A DNA stretch of 35,220 nt from Psittacicella hinzii (GCF_003585885.1 NZ_NRHC01000104.1:1-35220), one strand, 5' to 3'; shown: positions 17,901-26,885, counted from the first letter of the stretch. Program-made: numbers and translations. Notes: generated by a model not told the origin, from the letters alone.

Positions 17901-18649
17901 TATGGGTAGTTAATTAGCAACTGTTGCCATACATGCTCTGTTAATTTTGTCGCAAAAAGTTCAAGTAGAGGTTGTTTTTTGTACTCTTTAGCTAAGCTCT
18001 TTTTAGCAATAGCTGCTAAAAGCTTTTTGTACAAAGTCTCTTCTACTTTGTTGGTGCTTTTGAGTGAAGCAAAAAGGTTAGCTAAGTAATTACTTACATT
18101 GCTTTGTAATTGAGCTACTTGGAACTCAAGCACTATTTTCGATCCAAGTTCTGATCTTTCTTCATCTCTTGGTAGCTGACCTATTGCCTCGCCACCTAAC
18201 AGTTGACTTCTTGGATACTGATAAGGAAACTCTGGATCGCCAAAGAAAGTAATCTCTTCACTCGCTTGTTGAAAATCTTTGACCTCTTTTACTTGCTCTA
18301 CATAGCTTCCCACGAGCAATGCCAAGTCATGATGTTTTCCCCAAAGAGTTACACGAGCAAAAAACTCGTCCATGCTAATTGCCGTATTATCATGGATATG
18401 CTCATACTTTAATAAAGCAAACAAAAAGTTTGCTAATAAAGTGTCATAGTCATTTTGTCCTGGATAAATAGTATAGCCATGAGTTAGAGTTTCTTGAGGA
18501 TGAGGTCCACTAAGATCAATGATCGTTAGCAGAGCATTGTAATAACTTGGTTCAAGCTTACGCGCTAAATAAGCACGACGTGCTTCACGATAAAGCACTT
18601 GGTTTAATGGTTTCTTTTCAGCTTGGAGAGTAGTGTAAATTTGATCCAT
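14921..18649 (-). CDS. recD: Exodeoxyribonuclease V subunit alpha (RecD), greatly expanded
   Basis: The 5'-3' helicase subunit of RecBCD. Helicase motifs are in order: Walker A GGPGTGKT (581-588), APTGKAA near 619, Walker B IIVDEVGM (around 720-727), GDKNQLPS (750-757), and near the C-terminus TIHKSQGDEFDNTYIV and LYTAITRAKKNVYIFAP. E. coli RecD has about 608 residues; this one has 1242. Extra material includes an N-terminal half of about 480 residues before the conserved core, an 8-residue repeat tract (ASAEEKIS-like, about residues 408-458), and a Gln/Asp/Arg-rich repeat (NGQDLINGQDAINREALGQD, about 1025-1065). recB and recC are not in the window. The ATG gives MDQIYTTLQAEKKPLN and no nearby Shine-Dalgarno is strong. 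It heads a unit with nadR. Confidence 0.88.
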   Translation of the reverse strand: MDQIYTTLQAEKKPLNQVLYREARRAYLARKLEPSYYNALLTIIDLSGPHPQETLTHGYTIYPGQNDYDTLLANFLFALLKYEHIHDNTAISMDEFFARVTLWGKHHDLALLVGSYVEQVKEVKDFQQASEEITFFGDPEFPYQYPRSQLLGGEAIGQLPRDEERSELGSKIVLEFQVAQLQSNVSNYLANLFASLKSTNKVEETLYKKLLAAIAKKSLAKEYKKQPLLELFATKLTEHVWQQLLINYPYEVSNGKIDQEFLLAPLRSHLWQVNPQEFFLDLTEGLLEQNFIKSQQDTFVEFYYRNLRLHLALARVLIGQERLGGGVDDLVGDPVDLSVQEISEQEQTSDLVAKQVAKQEETPTGLWQDISAWQKFFTCQPYFCQVVNAAERLTLVKSKYKLAEEKQQASAEEKLQASAEENISASAEEKISASAEENLATGKEQKLSTNAEEKLSASKREQESGNDLSDLSLEAEAPKHLRFFVIQQPQGFISLSLPYVQETAVVKYLTRKGQTKLVYNFPDDQGNNLKDQLLVHLLNFLNRFGRQEGDFERALEAGEVPNNQDLSSVVALEQALSFLIGGPGTGKTTTAYRMIFLSLALKLFSRKTNQALTLYLLAPTGKAASHLGDSIRNRAQGLRKHWLDYVAGKDSFETRLISQLLTNLSNLLKLELDLVQKKFKLILDSLLGATDSTLHAALGINPIHVEGKYLGVHKLQADLIIVDEVGMINLQNFVTLLYSLDLPTQLILLGDKNQLPSIGEGNVLESVSYQLEQSVYAPSKDKLRAYSPQVNNAEVFAQVYQRPIATYWSKDQEASLVSKDNLSNFADLVHELTKSHRYKEDSIIASYAEYINRAEAGQEGYLPHSQFLQQELSDLEKTGGYFYSYQDIFVSWLEALVALAKDHKELKKLSLAGKASFFRKLLAKENSDEVVVKVRELFSQLSEQGLQAEDCANLSQESKIISDQLRKAFQVFKDGEFRLAGNYNDFSQSLILHRASKAFAPLLDLAGEYDKLYNQARDIRDKGVTSGQEALNGQDLINGQDAINREALGQDLRQDISQELRQNLRQDILAKAFAIIENVRFLCPGRENNLGVNVLNKLMFKENYFEADTFYPIVVTTNQADLKLSNGDLGLVVKEAGQTYVYFNQKDTSNNYKREPLSFINKYELAFFTTIHKSQGDEFDNTYIVLPLKLSDFAISRSMLYTAITRAKKNVYIFAPREYYLENNFSKNQRKSSILYSWDQYL
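15450..15570 (-). repeat. In-frame repeat in recD encoding a Gln/Asp-rich segment
   Basis: Degenerate 18-21 bp units give peptide repeats such as NGQDLI, NGQDAI, LRQDIS and LRQNLRQDI. The reading frame stays open, so this is in-frame repeat expansion. Confidence 0.7.
17275..17435 (-). repeat. In-frame 24-bp repeat in recD encoding ASAEEK-like octapeptides
   Basis: About six units encode (Q/S)ASAEE(K/N)(L/I), roughly residues 405-458. Charged and Ala-rich, probably a flexible or helical linker just before the conserved helicase core. Confidence 0.8.
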
Positions 18650-20319
<1,670 letters not shown>

Positions 20320-20329
20320 GTAAGAACAC

Positions 20330-20365
20330 AAAATGCCCTAAAACTGTACGTTTTGGGGCATTTTT
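20330..20365 (+). terminator. purA terminator
   Basis: AAAATGCCCTAAAAC (20330-20344) pairs with GTTTTGGGGCATTTT (20350-20364) with one wobble pair, followed by T-run. purB starts 63 bases later, so purB either has its own promoter or depends on read-through. Confidence 0.88.
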
Positions 20366-20427
20366 AGGTTATGAATATCTAGCTAATGGAAAATAAACTT
20401 ACCTCTTACCTTGTTAATTAAAAAAAG

Positions 20428-21873
20428 ATGACAGATCCAAACAATATCTATGATTATCCATTATGTTCACGCTACGCAAGTGAACAGATGAAGCATATCT
20501 TCTCTCCTAACTTCAAGTTCTCAACTTGGCGTAAACTGTGGTACTACCTAGCTCAATCAGAGCAAGAGCTTGGTCTAGACTTTATCACTGATGAACAACT
20601 AACCCAGTTAAAAGACAATATTCACAATATTGACTTTGCCAAGGCTCACCAATACGAAGTTGAATTAAAGCACGATGTAATGGCACATGTGCATGCTTAT
20701 GGTGATGTTGCTCCTTTAGCGCGTAAAATTATTCACTTAGGGGTAACTTCAGCTTATGTTGGTGACAACACTGACCTAATCCAAATTAAAGAAGGTCTAA
20801 CCTTATTAAAGCAACGTTTAGTTACTTTTATTGCAACTTTAAGTAAGTTTGCCGAGCAATACAAAGACTTACCTACTTTAGGTTACACTCACTTCCAAGC
20901 TGCACAATTAACTACCGTAGGTAAACGTGCTACTCTGTGGTTAAAATCTTTTATGTTTGATCTCCAAGAGATCGAGCACCGACTTGCAACTCTTGAATTC
21001 CGAGGCGTAAAAGGGACAACTGGAACGGCAGCTTCATTTAAAGAGCTTTTTGGTAATGACTACAGTAAAGTAGTGGAGCTTGATAAACTTGTTACAGAAA
21101 AAGCAGGCTTTACGCATCGTCAAGAAGTTTCTGGACAAACTTACGATCGTAAACAAGACTCAATGGTATTACAAACTCTTGCAGGTCTAGCAAGCTCGGC
21201 GCACAAGTTTACCAATGACTTCCGTCTGCTACAACATTTAAAAGAGCTTGAAGAACCATTTGGTAAAAAACAAATTGGCTCTTCTGCGATGGCTTACAAA
21301 CGTAACCCTATGCGTTGCGAACGCATCTCTGCCTTAGCAAAATTTGTTCTTAGCTTAGAGATGAATGGTCACTTAGTACACTCAACTCAATGGTTTGAGC
21401 GTACTCTAGACGATTCAGCAAATAAACGTTTATCTTATCCTCAAGCTTTCCTAGCTTTAGATGCTATTTTAATGATCCTACAAAACATTGCCGAAGGGAT
21501 TGTCGTTTATCCAAAAATGATCGAACGCAATGTAATGCGTGAGTTACCATTTATGGCAACTGAAGACATTATTATGGATTGCGTTAAAAAAGGCATGGAT
21601 CGCCAAGAAGTACACGAAGTTATCCGTGAGCTCTCTATGGAACAAGCGCGTCTGGTAAAACAAGAAGGACAAGACAACCGCTTAATCGAGGCAATTATTG
21701 CTGATGGACGTCTACCAATTAACCAAGACGAAATCAAAGATCTGCTCAATCCAAGTAACTATATAGGTTTTGCCCCTCAACAAGTTGAGGAATACTTAAC
21801 CCAAGTTATTTACCCTATGCTTGAACGTAATCGTGAGTTTGTCTTGAGCGAAAGCGTGGAGTTTACCGTTTAG
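20428..21873 (+). CDS. purB: Adenylosuccinate lyase, eukaryote-like type
   Basis: A 481-residue fumarase-superfamily lyase acting on SAICAR and adenylosuccinate in purine synthesis. It aligns throughout with the animal ADSL type rather than the 456-residue E. coli PurB: RYAS near residue 15, KHDVMAHVHAYG (81-92), IHLGVTSAYVGDNTDL (102-117), GYTHFQAAQLTTVGKR, FRGVKGTTGTAASF, SSAMAYKRNPMR (285-296), QWFERTLDDSANKR and ELPFMATE. The superfamily signature is normally GSSxMPxKxN; here Pro is replaced by Ala (SSAMAYK), although flanking catalytic residues remain. Shine-Dalgarno is weak (AAAAAAAG). The purA-purB adjacency and divergent type suggest transfer of a purine gene pair, which is inference. 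Confidence 0.94.
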   Translation: MTDPNNIYDYPLCSRYASEQMKHIFSPNFKFSTWRKLWYYLAQSEQELGLDFITDEQLTQLKDNIHNIDFAKAHQYEVELKHDVMAHVHAYGDVAPLARKIIHLGVTSAYVGDNTDLIQIKEGLTLLKQRLVTFIATLSKFAEQYKDLPTLGYTHFQAAQLTTVGKRATLWLKSFMFDLQEIEHRLATLEFRGVKGTTGTAASFKELFGNDYSKVVELDKLVTEKAGFTHRQEVSGQTYDRKQDSMVLQTLAGLASSAHKFTNDFRLLQHLKELEEPFGKKQIGSSAMAYKRNPMRCERISALAKFVLSLEMNGHLVHSTQWFERTLDDSANKRLSYPQAFLALDAILMILQNIAEGIVVYPKMIERNVMRELPFMATEDIIMDCVKKGMDRQEVHEVIRELSMEQARLVKQEGQDNRLIEAIIADGRLPINQDEIKDLLNPSNYIGFAPQQVEEYLTQVIYPMLERNREFVLSESVEFTV

Positions 21874-21899
21874 GAATTCCCAAGCATACACAAGCATAT

Positions 21900-21944
21900 A
21901 AACAACTAAAGGTCAGACAGTAAATGTCTGACCTTTAGTTGTTT
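21900..21944. terminator. Bidirectional terminator after purB
   Basis: Perfect 20-bp stem (21900-21919 with 21925-21944), loop GTAAA, ending in TTTT. It separates purB from the converging GH28-like gene. Confidence 0.92.
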
Positions 21945-22070
21945 TAGAAGTATTGAAAATATCTTGTAGTACTTGCTTCCTGTAGTCCTTGCATTCTTAC
22001 TGTACTTATCCAGTTTAATAGAACTACCTAAGACTAGATTTAAACTACCTTAAAAATACATTCTAATGTA

Positions 22071-23426
22071 TTATCTTGGAAATGCTACCAGTTTACTTTC
22101 AATAATATCTTTAACTTCGTTAACAGCAGCTGAAGATAACGAACCCGTTGATGAATTCCCAAGGTTGTTAATGCTTGCATTATAAAGCTTCCAATCATTT
22201 ACCTTAGCAACACGCACATTATTAAAGTCAACTGCTAGTTTATTTGAGCTTGAATAGCCAGCTAAATCTACACTACCTCCACCTAGAGAGTAGAAGTTAC
22301 TTACATTAATCCCTGTAAATGTAGGTATGTTGTCGCCAGTATTGTTGTAAGTTTGGTTAAAGTTAGCAGCTATATGAATTGGTGTGCTAGTTTGGTAAGC
22401 GTATACGTTGTTAAAGCTTACTTGACTAATCTTGCCACCATTTTGTGCATTTGCTAACACAGCTACACCATTGGTTGCTTCGTTTACTACGAGGTTGTTT
22501 ACTTTTACTTGGCTAATGCCTTTAGTTGCATTTAAACCAACAACTACCCCAGTACCAGAGTAAACATAGTTATCGTTTAAAGTAACGCCTGTAGTTGGAG
22601 CTTGCTGGGCTGCAACTACTACTTGCATGCCACTAGTAAGTAAATAACTTTTTTCTAAGTTAGCACCAGTTACACCATCAAGAACTACCCCATTAGTCAT
22701 AGGTGCTTTTGCATTTACTTTAATCCCAGAAACTTTTGCGTTCTCAACTTGGCTTAAAGATAAGGCATTACCGTGGTAGTTAGTAAAAGTAAGACCTGAT
22801 ACTTGTAAGTTTGCTACTTTCTCTGCTTTAACTAGAGCTGGTAACTGTAACACGCCTCTGTCTAGGTGAGGAGATTTTTGTGCTTTCTCTTGTTGTTTTT
22901 CTTTGACTTCTTGGGCTTTCTCTTGAGCTTTTAAAGCCTTTTCTTGTTCTTTAGATAGATCTTTATCTTTGTCTTTACCTTTTGGAGGTAAACCCGCAGG
23001 TTCTACAAAAGAACCGCTGATAGTACCTTCACCTGCTAAGGTTACATTATCCCCTTTAACCACGATTAGGCTCATTGGCGCATTCATTGGTGCCGGAGGA
23101 GCTTTTGTTTGCTCTGCTTGGCTTGGTGGGTTGCTTTGCGAGTTACTTGGTGGGTTACTAGGCATAGCAACTTCTTGTTGTAAAGTTGTACCTTTGCCTA
23201 GGTAAAGATAGCTCGCAGCGGGAACTGACAATTGACTTACTTTGTAAGTTCCTGAGGATAAAACTACCGCTCCTTTACCACCCGCACAAGCTTCTAGAGC
23301 TTGTTGAATTTGTGCAGTTTGATCACCATTACCAGCAGAAAGGGTTTGACATACTTGACTTGGCATTTGCGCAAAACTACTCGTAGCTAAACCTACGGCA
23401 GTTAAAGCTAAGGCTAATTTTTTCAT
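22071..23426 (-). CDS. Secreted GH28-like beta-helix protein, probably catalytically inactive
   Basis: A 451-residue protein with a Sec signal peptide (MKKLALALTAVGLATSSFA, cleavage about residue 19). The body has the spacing of the GH28 polygalacturonase beta-helix: GDQTAQIQQALEAC (35-47), GTISGS (134-139), LQVSGLTFTNYHGNALSL (207-224), and the later turns 240-350. The four GH28 active-site motifs are all altered at aligned positions: NTD reads MTN (243-245), DD reads MQ (267-268), GHG reads GTG (291-293), and RIK reads AVL (322-324). A Lys/Glu/Gln coiled-coil insert (about 150-187) and a Pro/Asn/Ser-rich insert (about 89-115) interrupt the helix. I chose ATG 23426 because a signal peptide follows; an upstream in-frame ATG adds 27 residues. 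Likely a binding or structural protein in the periplasm or outside. Confidence 0.75.
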   Translation of the reverse strand: MKKLALALTAVGLATSSFAQMPSQVCQTLSAGNGDQTAQIQQALEACAGGKGAVVLSSGTYKVSQLSVPAASYLYLGKGTTLQQEVAMPSNPPSNSQSNPPSQAEQTKAPPAPMNAPMSLIVVKGDNVTLAGEGTISGSFVEPAGLPPKGKDKDKDLSKEQEKALKAQEKAQEVKEKQQEKAQKSPHLDRGVLQLPALVKAEKVANLQVSGLTFTNYHGNALSLSQVENAKVSGIKVNAKAPMTNGVVLDGVTGANLEKSYLLTSGMQVVVAAQQAPTTGVTLNDNYVYSGTGVVVGLNATKGISQVKVNNLVVNEATNGVAVLANAQNGGKISQVSFNNVYAYQTSTPIHIAANFNQTYNNTGDNIPTFTGINVSNFYSLGGGSVDLAGYSSSNKLAVDFNNVRVAKVNDWKLYNASINNLGNSSTGSLSSAAVNEVKDIIESKLVAFPR

Positions 23427-23699
23427 AAAGTAATTCTCTTTGAAAATGAGTTCTCTTTGTTGTTTGTCTATGGAGAGAAAGCAAAGGTTTGAGTGACTTG
23501 GAAGCACCTTGGAAGCATAGCCCTTTTAGGAAAAATATTATTTGTAGAAATTAGTGACATGCTTTTAAACGTAACTCTAAGCATAACTCCTTTTAAGCGT
23601 CATTCCTTTTAGGTATAACCTTTGTTGCTTTAGTAAATTTGTCAGGCAGAGCATAATGAAACTAATATTCTTCCTGTTGTAGTCCTACAATAGATGAGC
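23427..23699. other. Spacer between the GH28-like gene and the insertion sequence
   Basis: About 270 bp that must hold the promoter of the GH28-like gene (minus strand). Short repeats of CTTTTAGG/AAGCATA words occur at 23500-23620. No gene seen. Confidence 0.4.
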
Positions 23700-23702
23700 T
23701 GT

Positions 23703-23743
23703 CCCCCAAATGTGTCACAAAATCTAAAACTAACATTTGGAGG
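23703..23743 (+). promoter_or_regulatory. Hairpin that can hide the transposase ribosome-binding site
   Basis: CCAAATGT (23706-23713, in the terminal repeat) pairs with ACATTTGG (23733-23740), and CC (23703-23704) can pair with GG (23742-23743). The right arm covers the Shine-Dalgarno GGAGG (23739-23743), 10 bases before the ATG. A transcript entering from outside would fold this hairpin; one starting inside would not. Confidence 0.55.
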
Positions 23744-23753
23744 TTTTCCACTC

Positions 23754-25427
23754 ATGAAATTTTCTAATTTATCACTTTCTGATCGTAAACAAATTTTAGA
23801 ACTTGCTTTAAATAAAAAATTACCTTACAAAGAAATAGCACTTAAATATAATATTTCAGTAGGACAGATTTACAGTGCTGTATCTCGTGAACGAAACAAA
23901 ACAAATTCACTCTCACCTCAACAGACCGAGCAACATCCAATAAGTCAAAGACCTATTCTAGGTGAAGAAAACAGTAAACCAAGTTACACACCTAAATATA
24001 AAGTTCAATCTATATTAGACCTTTATGAAAAATATAATGGTAACCTTGCAACTGCTGCAAAACACCTAGGAATGCATAATACAAGTCTAAGAGATTGGGT
24101 AAAAATGTTCAAACTAGTTGGAGGTGAATTATTCATCCAAGTAGTGACTAAAACTATGAAAGCTCAGAAAGCTATAACACAAGCAGAATTAGAAAATAGA
24201 ATCATTTTTACTCGTGAGCAACTTAATCAAGAACTTGGAGTATTAAAAAACCATCTAAGTACACTTGAAAATCAGGATGATAGCGAAGCTCTAGTACAAA
24301 GCATAAAATCTATGATGAAAAGCCATGAGCAAATAAAAATACTAGAACTGGCTAACCTAATGCTTAAAAAGTTAGGTATAAATAAACATTTTGCACAAGT
24401 TGATGAAATTACTCAAAGTAGAGTTATAAAAGCGATTACCTCCCTTAAAGCACTGAAATACACAGTAACGTCAGCTTGCGACCTATTGGGGATAGATAGA
24501 AGACACTACTACCGCAATCTTAAAAAGAACCCCGTAAGCTCTAAAGAGCGAAGACTGAAGATTGTTGCTGAAATCATCATTCATTTACGAGATAAAGGTC
24601 TAGATGTATGCAGCCTTCAAGAAATCGAAGAGGAGGTAGTAAATTGCCCAAAGTTGCGTCCTTTCTCAAATTATGGGATTAGGAGGATAAATCAGGAAGT
24701 CAACAAGGTCATCTATGACATGTACGACTCAAATAAAGAGATTAGAGAACTATTCCCTCATCGTAAGGTTAACCACAAAGTTGTTGAAAATGCGATCAGA
24801 GAATTTAAACTATACTCAAAAAAATACGATGAAGATCAAAGTAAAGCAACTAGAAGAATAGCTCATACTTCAACAAAAGATGATAACCTCATGGCTAGGG
24901 ACTTTAAATGCTCATTACCTTATGAAAAGCTTGGTAATGATACTGTTACCTTCACAGTACAAGACAAAATCTTAGGTAAGGTAAAAGTATATTTATGTAT
25001 AGTTATAGACCTATACTCTAGGAAAATCGTTGGTTATTGCATTAGCGACAGTCCTGATACTACTAGTGCCATATACGCACTAGACATGGCAATGCAAAAC
25101 AAGCCTGAAAATGCCTCTAAAACCATAATGTTGCAGCATGATAAAGGTTCTCAGTTCATGAGTCAAGAATATAGAAATCAAATTAAATACTATAAGATTA
25201 TCGAAAGCGTATCAGGAAAAGGAGCATGTTATGACAATGCTCCAACAGAAAGTCGCTTCTCATGTCTAAGGATCGATTGTGAACCAAAAGGAGGTTTCAA
25301 AAGTGTGAAGCACTGCAAAGCAACAATAGAAGCTTACATAAATTTCCATAATAATCAACGCATTGCGATACACAAAGGCGAGAAAAAAGGATTAACACCT
25401 CAAGAAAGAATATCTCAAGTATGCTAA
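23754..25427 (+). CDS. IS3-family transposase, single-frame fused OrfAB
   Basis: 557 residues. Two N-terminal helix-turn-helix segments (about 1-45 and 80-120), as in the IS150 group, are followed by a leucine-rich helical stretch (about 145-210), a HTH_21-like segment, and a retroviral-integrase core. Catalytic residues are Asp396 (GNDTVTFTV), Asp463 (QHDKGSQF) and Glu499 (YDNAPTESRF), with 35 residues between the last two, the DD(35)E pattern. The C-terminus has YINFHNNQR and GLTPQE. IS3 elements normally make OrfAB by frameshift; here one open frame covers both parts. I chose ATG 23754 because GGAGG lies 10 bases upstream; the frame is also open to an ATG at 23694 just outside the element. 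The gene appears intact. Confidence 0.93.
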   Translation: MKFSNLSLSDRKQILELALNKKLPYKEIALKYNISVGQIYSAVSRERNKTNSLSPQQTEQHPISQRPILGEENSKPSYTPKYKVQSILDLYEKYNGNLATAAKHLGMHNTSLRDWVKMFKLVGGELFIQVVTKTMKAQKAITQAELENRIIFTREQLNQELGVLKNHLSTLENQDDSEALVQSIKSMMKSHEQIKILELANLMLKKLGINKHFAQVDEITQSRVIKAITSLKALKYTVTSACDLLGIDRRHYYRNLKKNPVSSKERRLKIVAEIIIHLRDKGLDVCSLQEIEEEVVNCPKLRPFSNYGIRRINQEVNKVIYDMYDSNKEIRELFPHRKVNHKVVENAIREFKLYSKKYDEDQSKATRRIAHTSTKDDNLMARDFKCSLPYEKLGNDTVTFTVQDKILGKVKVYLCIVIDLYSRKIVGYCISDSPDTTSAIYALDMAMQNKPENASKTIMLQHDKGSQFMSQEYRNQIKYYKIIESVSGKGACYDNAPTESRFSCLRIDCEPKGGFKSVKHCKATIEAYINFHNNQRIAIHKGEKKGLTPQERISQVC

Positions 25428-25514
25428 TCCACAATACAAAAAATTATGTCCTAATTATAGCATAGTTTAGCTTAATTAAGAACTATGTGGTTTAGACTAG
25501 AGAGGTGTTACTCC

Positions 25515-25604
25515 AGCGCTAGCCGCGCCCACTCCCCCTCTCCTGCGGCTCCCCTTTTAAAAAGGGGACGGGAAGCCTTGGAGGGGGAGCTGGGCGGCGA
25601 CGCT
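25515..25604. repeat. GC-rich cruciform-forming repeat
   Basis: Nested inverted repeats: AGCG/CGCT at the outside, CGCCCA with TGGGCG, CCCCCTC with GAGGGGG, and a perfect inner stem TCCCCTTTT (25550-25558) with AAAAGGGGA (25560-25568). It is strikingly GC-rich against AT-rich surroundings, so a dispersed palindromic (REP/MITE-like) unit of foreign origin is likely. Confidence 0.7.
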
Positions 25605-26157
25605 GGGTCCAGAGTGCTTCCAAAAGGCATCGAGAATCTGCTTGGGGCTGCACTGTAATTGTCGATCTTAGATCGAAAATTTACTCAGTTCTGTACCAAA
25701 GATGTAGATTTTTTTTACTGAATTTGGTTTAAGTATGTCCTGAAGTTGTAGCACCGATGTTTGGGAATGTTCTAGGATTTGTACTTAAGTTGTATTTTTT
25801 CTGCTTACTATTTGCCTACATTTGGGGTACACTTAGAGAGTACACAAAAACTAAATGATAATCATAAAGTAAACATTTTTCTACTAAAATACATGTATAA
25901 CTTCCTAAAATACCCTTACTATTTGTAAGTGAATTACATATTACGCTAATAAATTTATTAACTAAAAGATATAATTAAATACTTTCAAATGATAGTTTTT
26001 TGCTCAAAGAAAGTATTTAATTTGTACCCTATTTGGGGGAAACCTCAAGATAGCTTAGCGCCACAAACAAATTTACTAAATTTTACTCTCTCCTTTCTCA
26101 TAATATAGCGCCAAATTTTGTTAGTTTCTACATAGATTTTAAACAAATTACAATTGA

Positions 26158-26342
26158 GACTTCTGGACAAATCCAATTAGAACTACTGTACAAATCTAAT
26201 TAGAGTTTCTGGACAAATCTAATTAGGGTTTCTGTGCATATCTAATTAGAGTTTCTATACGAATCTAATTAGCCTTTCTATACAAATCTAATTAAAAACT
26301 TCTGTACAGATTTAAGTAGAACTACTATACAAATTTAGACAG
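26158..26342. repeat. Eight-copy 23-bp tandem array (iteron-like)
   Basis: Eight contiguous units with period 23 (starts 26158, 26181, 26204, 26227, 26250, 26273, 26296, 26320; the seventh is 24 bp). Consensus AGTTTCTGTACAAATCTAATTAG split as a variable 5' half and a conserved ATCTAATTAG half in the first six. The last two copies are more degenerate. No spacers, so not CRISPR. Confidence 0.9.
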
Positions 26343-26484
26343 AAAATCCACAATAACCTATCAATCTGTATGGGATTAAGTGGCAATATAGGCTTTTTCT
26401 GTATGCCACCCACTAGCATTTTTATGTCAATTTTAAAGTTTTTACCAAAAAATTTTTAATTTCAGGCGAAAATATAAGTAATAA

Positions 26485-26516
26485 AAAAGGCAATATTCCC
26501 GAAGAAATATTGCCTA
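26485..26516 (-). terminator. UUCG-tetraloop terminator of RNA A
   Basis: On the minus strand AGGCAATATTTC and GGAATATTGCCT pair around a UUCG loop closed by C-G, followed by TTTTTTATTA. Strong, and oriented to end leftward transcription. Confidence 0.85.
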
Positions 26517-26794
26517 AACTCATAAAATTCTAAGTTGCACTACGCTAAGTTGGTAGTAATCAGGATCACCACCAAAGCCGAAGTGAAACTGACTTAGGTA
26601 GTGATAACTTATCTTCTTATGAGTTTGGTTAAATTAGTAAACTAATTTAACTAGCGACCTTTTCTTGAACAGGTTTACTCTTGGCAGCAGCACTCCACCC
26701 TGAGCTCTGACAAGAAATTTATGCCTTGCCTAATTAAAATATGAAGCGCTTTGTTTTTAATTAGGTAGACAAAGGACTGGTCAATCCAACCGTT

Positions 26795-26828
26795 TTCCAC
26801 CACTCACAACAGTGGTGGAATTATTTTT
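26795..26828 (+). terminator. Plus-strand terminator-like hairpin
   Basis: TTCCACCACT (26795-26804) pairs with AGTGGTGGAA (26811-26820), followed by TTATTTTT. On the plus strand it would stop a rightward transcript across the same segment, so both strands of 26482-26830 may be transcribed; on the minus strand it is simply the first hairpin of RNA A. Confidence 0.6.
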
Positions 26829-26856
26829 GTCAAAAAACTAGAAAATCTCTAATATT

Positions 26857-26885
26857 ATTCTATCAGAGAGCAAGAGGAATGTCTA
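26857..26885 (-). promoter_or_regulatory. Putative promoter of RNA A
   Basis: On the minus strand TAGACA (26880-26885), 17-bp spacer, TAGAAT (26857-26862): 5 of 6 and 5 of 6 matches to sigma-70 consensus. Confidence 0.5.

Larger units (their letters stand above)
23700..25831 (+). mobile_element. IS3-family insertion sequence, about 2.1 kb
   Basis: The left end TGTCCCCCAAATGT (23700-23713) is matched in inverted form by ACATTTGGGGTACA (25818-25831), 13 of 14 positions, with TG...CA tips typical of IS3. A DD(35)E transposase is inside. A further identical tip appears at 35207-35220. The left boundary is firm; the right is less sure because about 390 bp of non-coding DNA, including a GC-rich hairpin repeat, lies between the transposase stop and that inverted repeat, and I see no convincing target-site duplication (left flank ATGAGC, right flank CTTAGA). 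Confidence 0.65.
26482..26850 (-). ncRNA. Candidate structured RNA A, about 370 nt
   Basis: Bounded by a promoter-like pair (26857-26885) and a UUCG-loop terminator (26488-26515). Between them are paired arms: 26795-26804 with 26811-26820 (10 bp); CCTAATTAAAA (26729-26739) with 26755-26765 (11 bp); 26628-26638 with 26641-26651 (11 bp); 26592-26603 with 26538-26550 (12 bp, one bulge) enclosing GGTAGT/ACCACC. No ORF over 35 codons fits. It does not match 6S, tmRNA, RNase P or SRP RNA as I know them. Confidence 0.5.

Noticed and set aside
23427..23507. Upstream ATG adding 27 residues to the GH28-like protein
   Set aside because: It would place a hydrophilic stretch before a standard signal peptide; the MKKLALAL start is far more plausible.
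26027..26044. TGTACCCTATTTGGGGG as an extra IS end
   Set aside because: It shares only TGTACCC with the terminal repeat; the rest differs, so a chance match is more likely.
26158..26342. CRISPR array
   Set aside because: The 23-bp units are directly adjacent with no spacers, and no cas genes are in the window.
26423..26524. Short minus-strand frame MSLGNISSGILPFLLLIF, a possible small hydrophobic toxin
   Set aside because: It reads through the UUCG terminator stem and its U-run, so it would not be on a stable transcript, and no ribosome-binding site precedes it.
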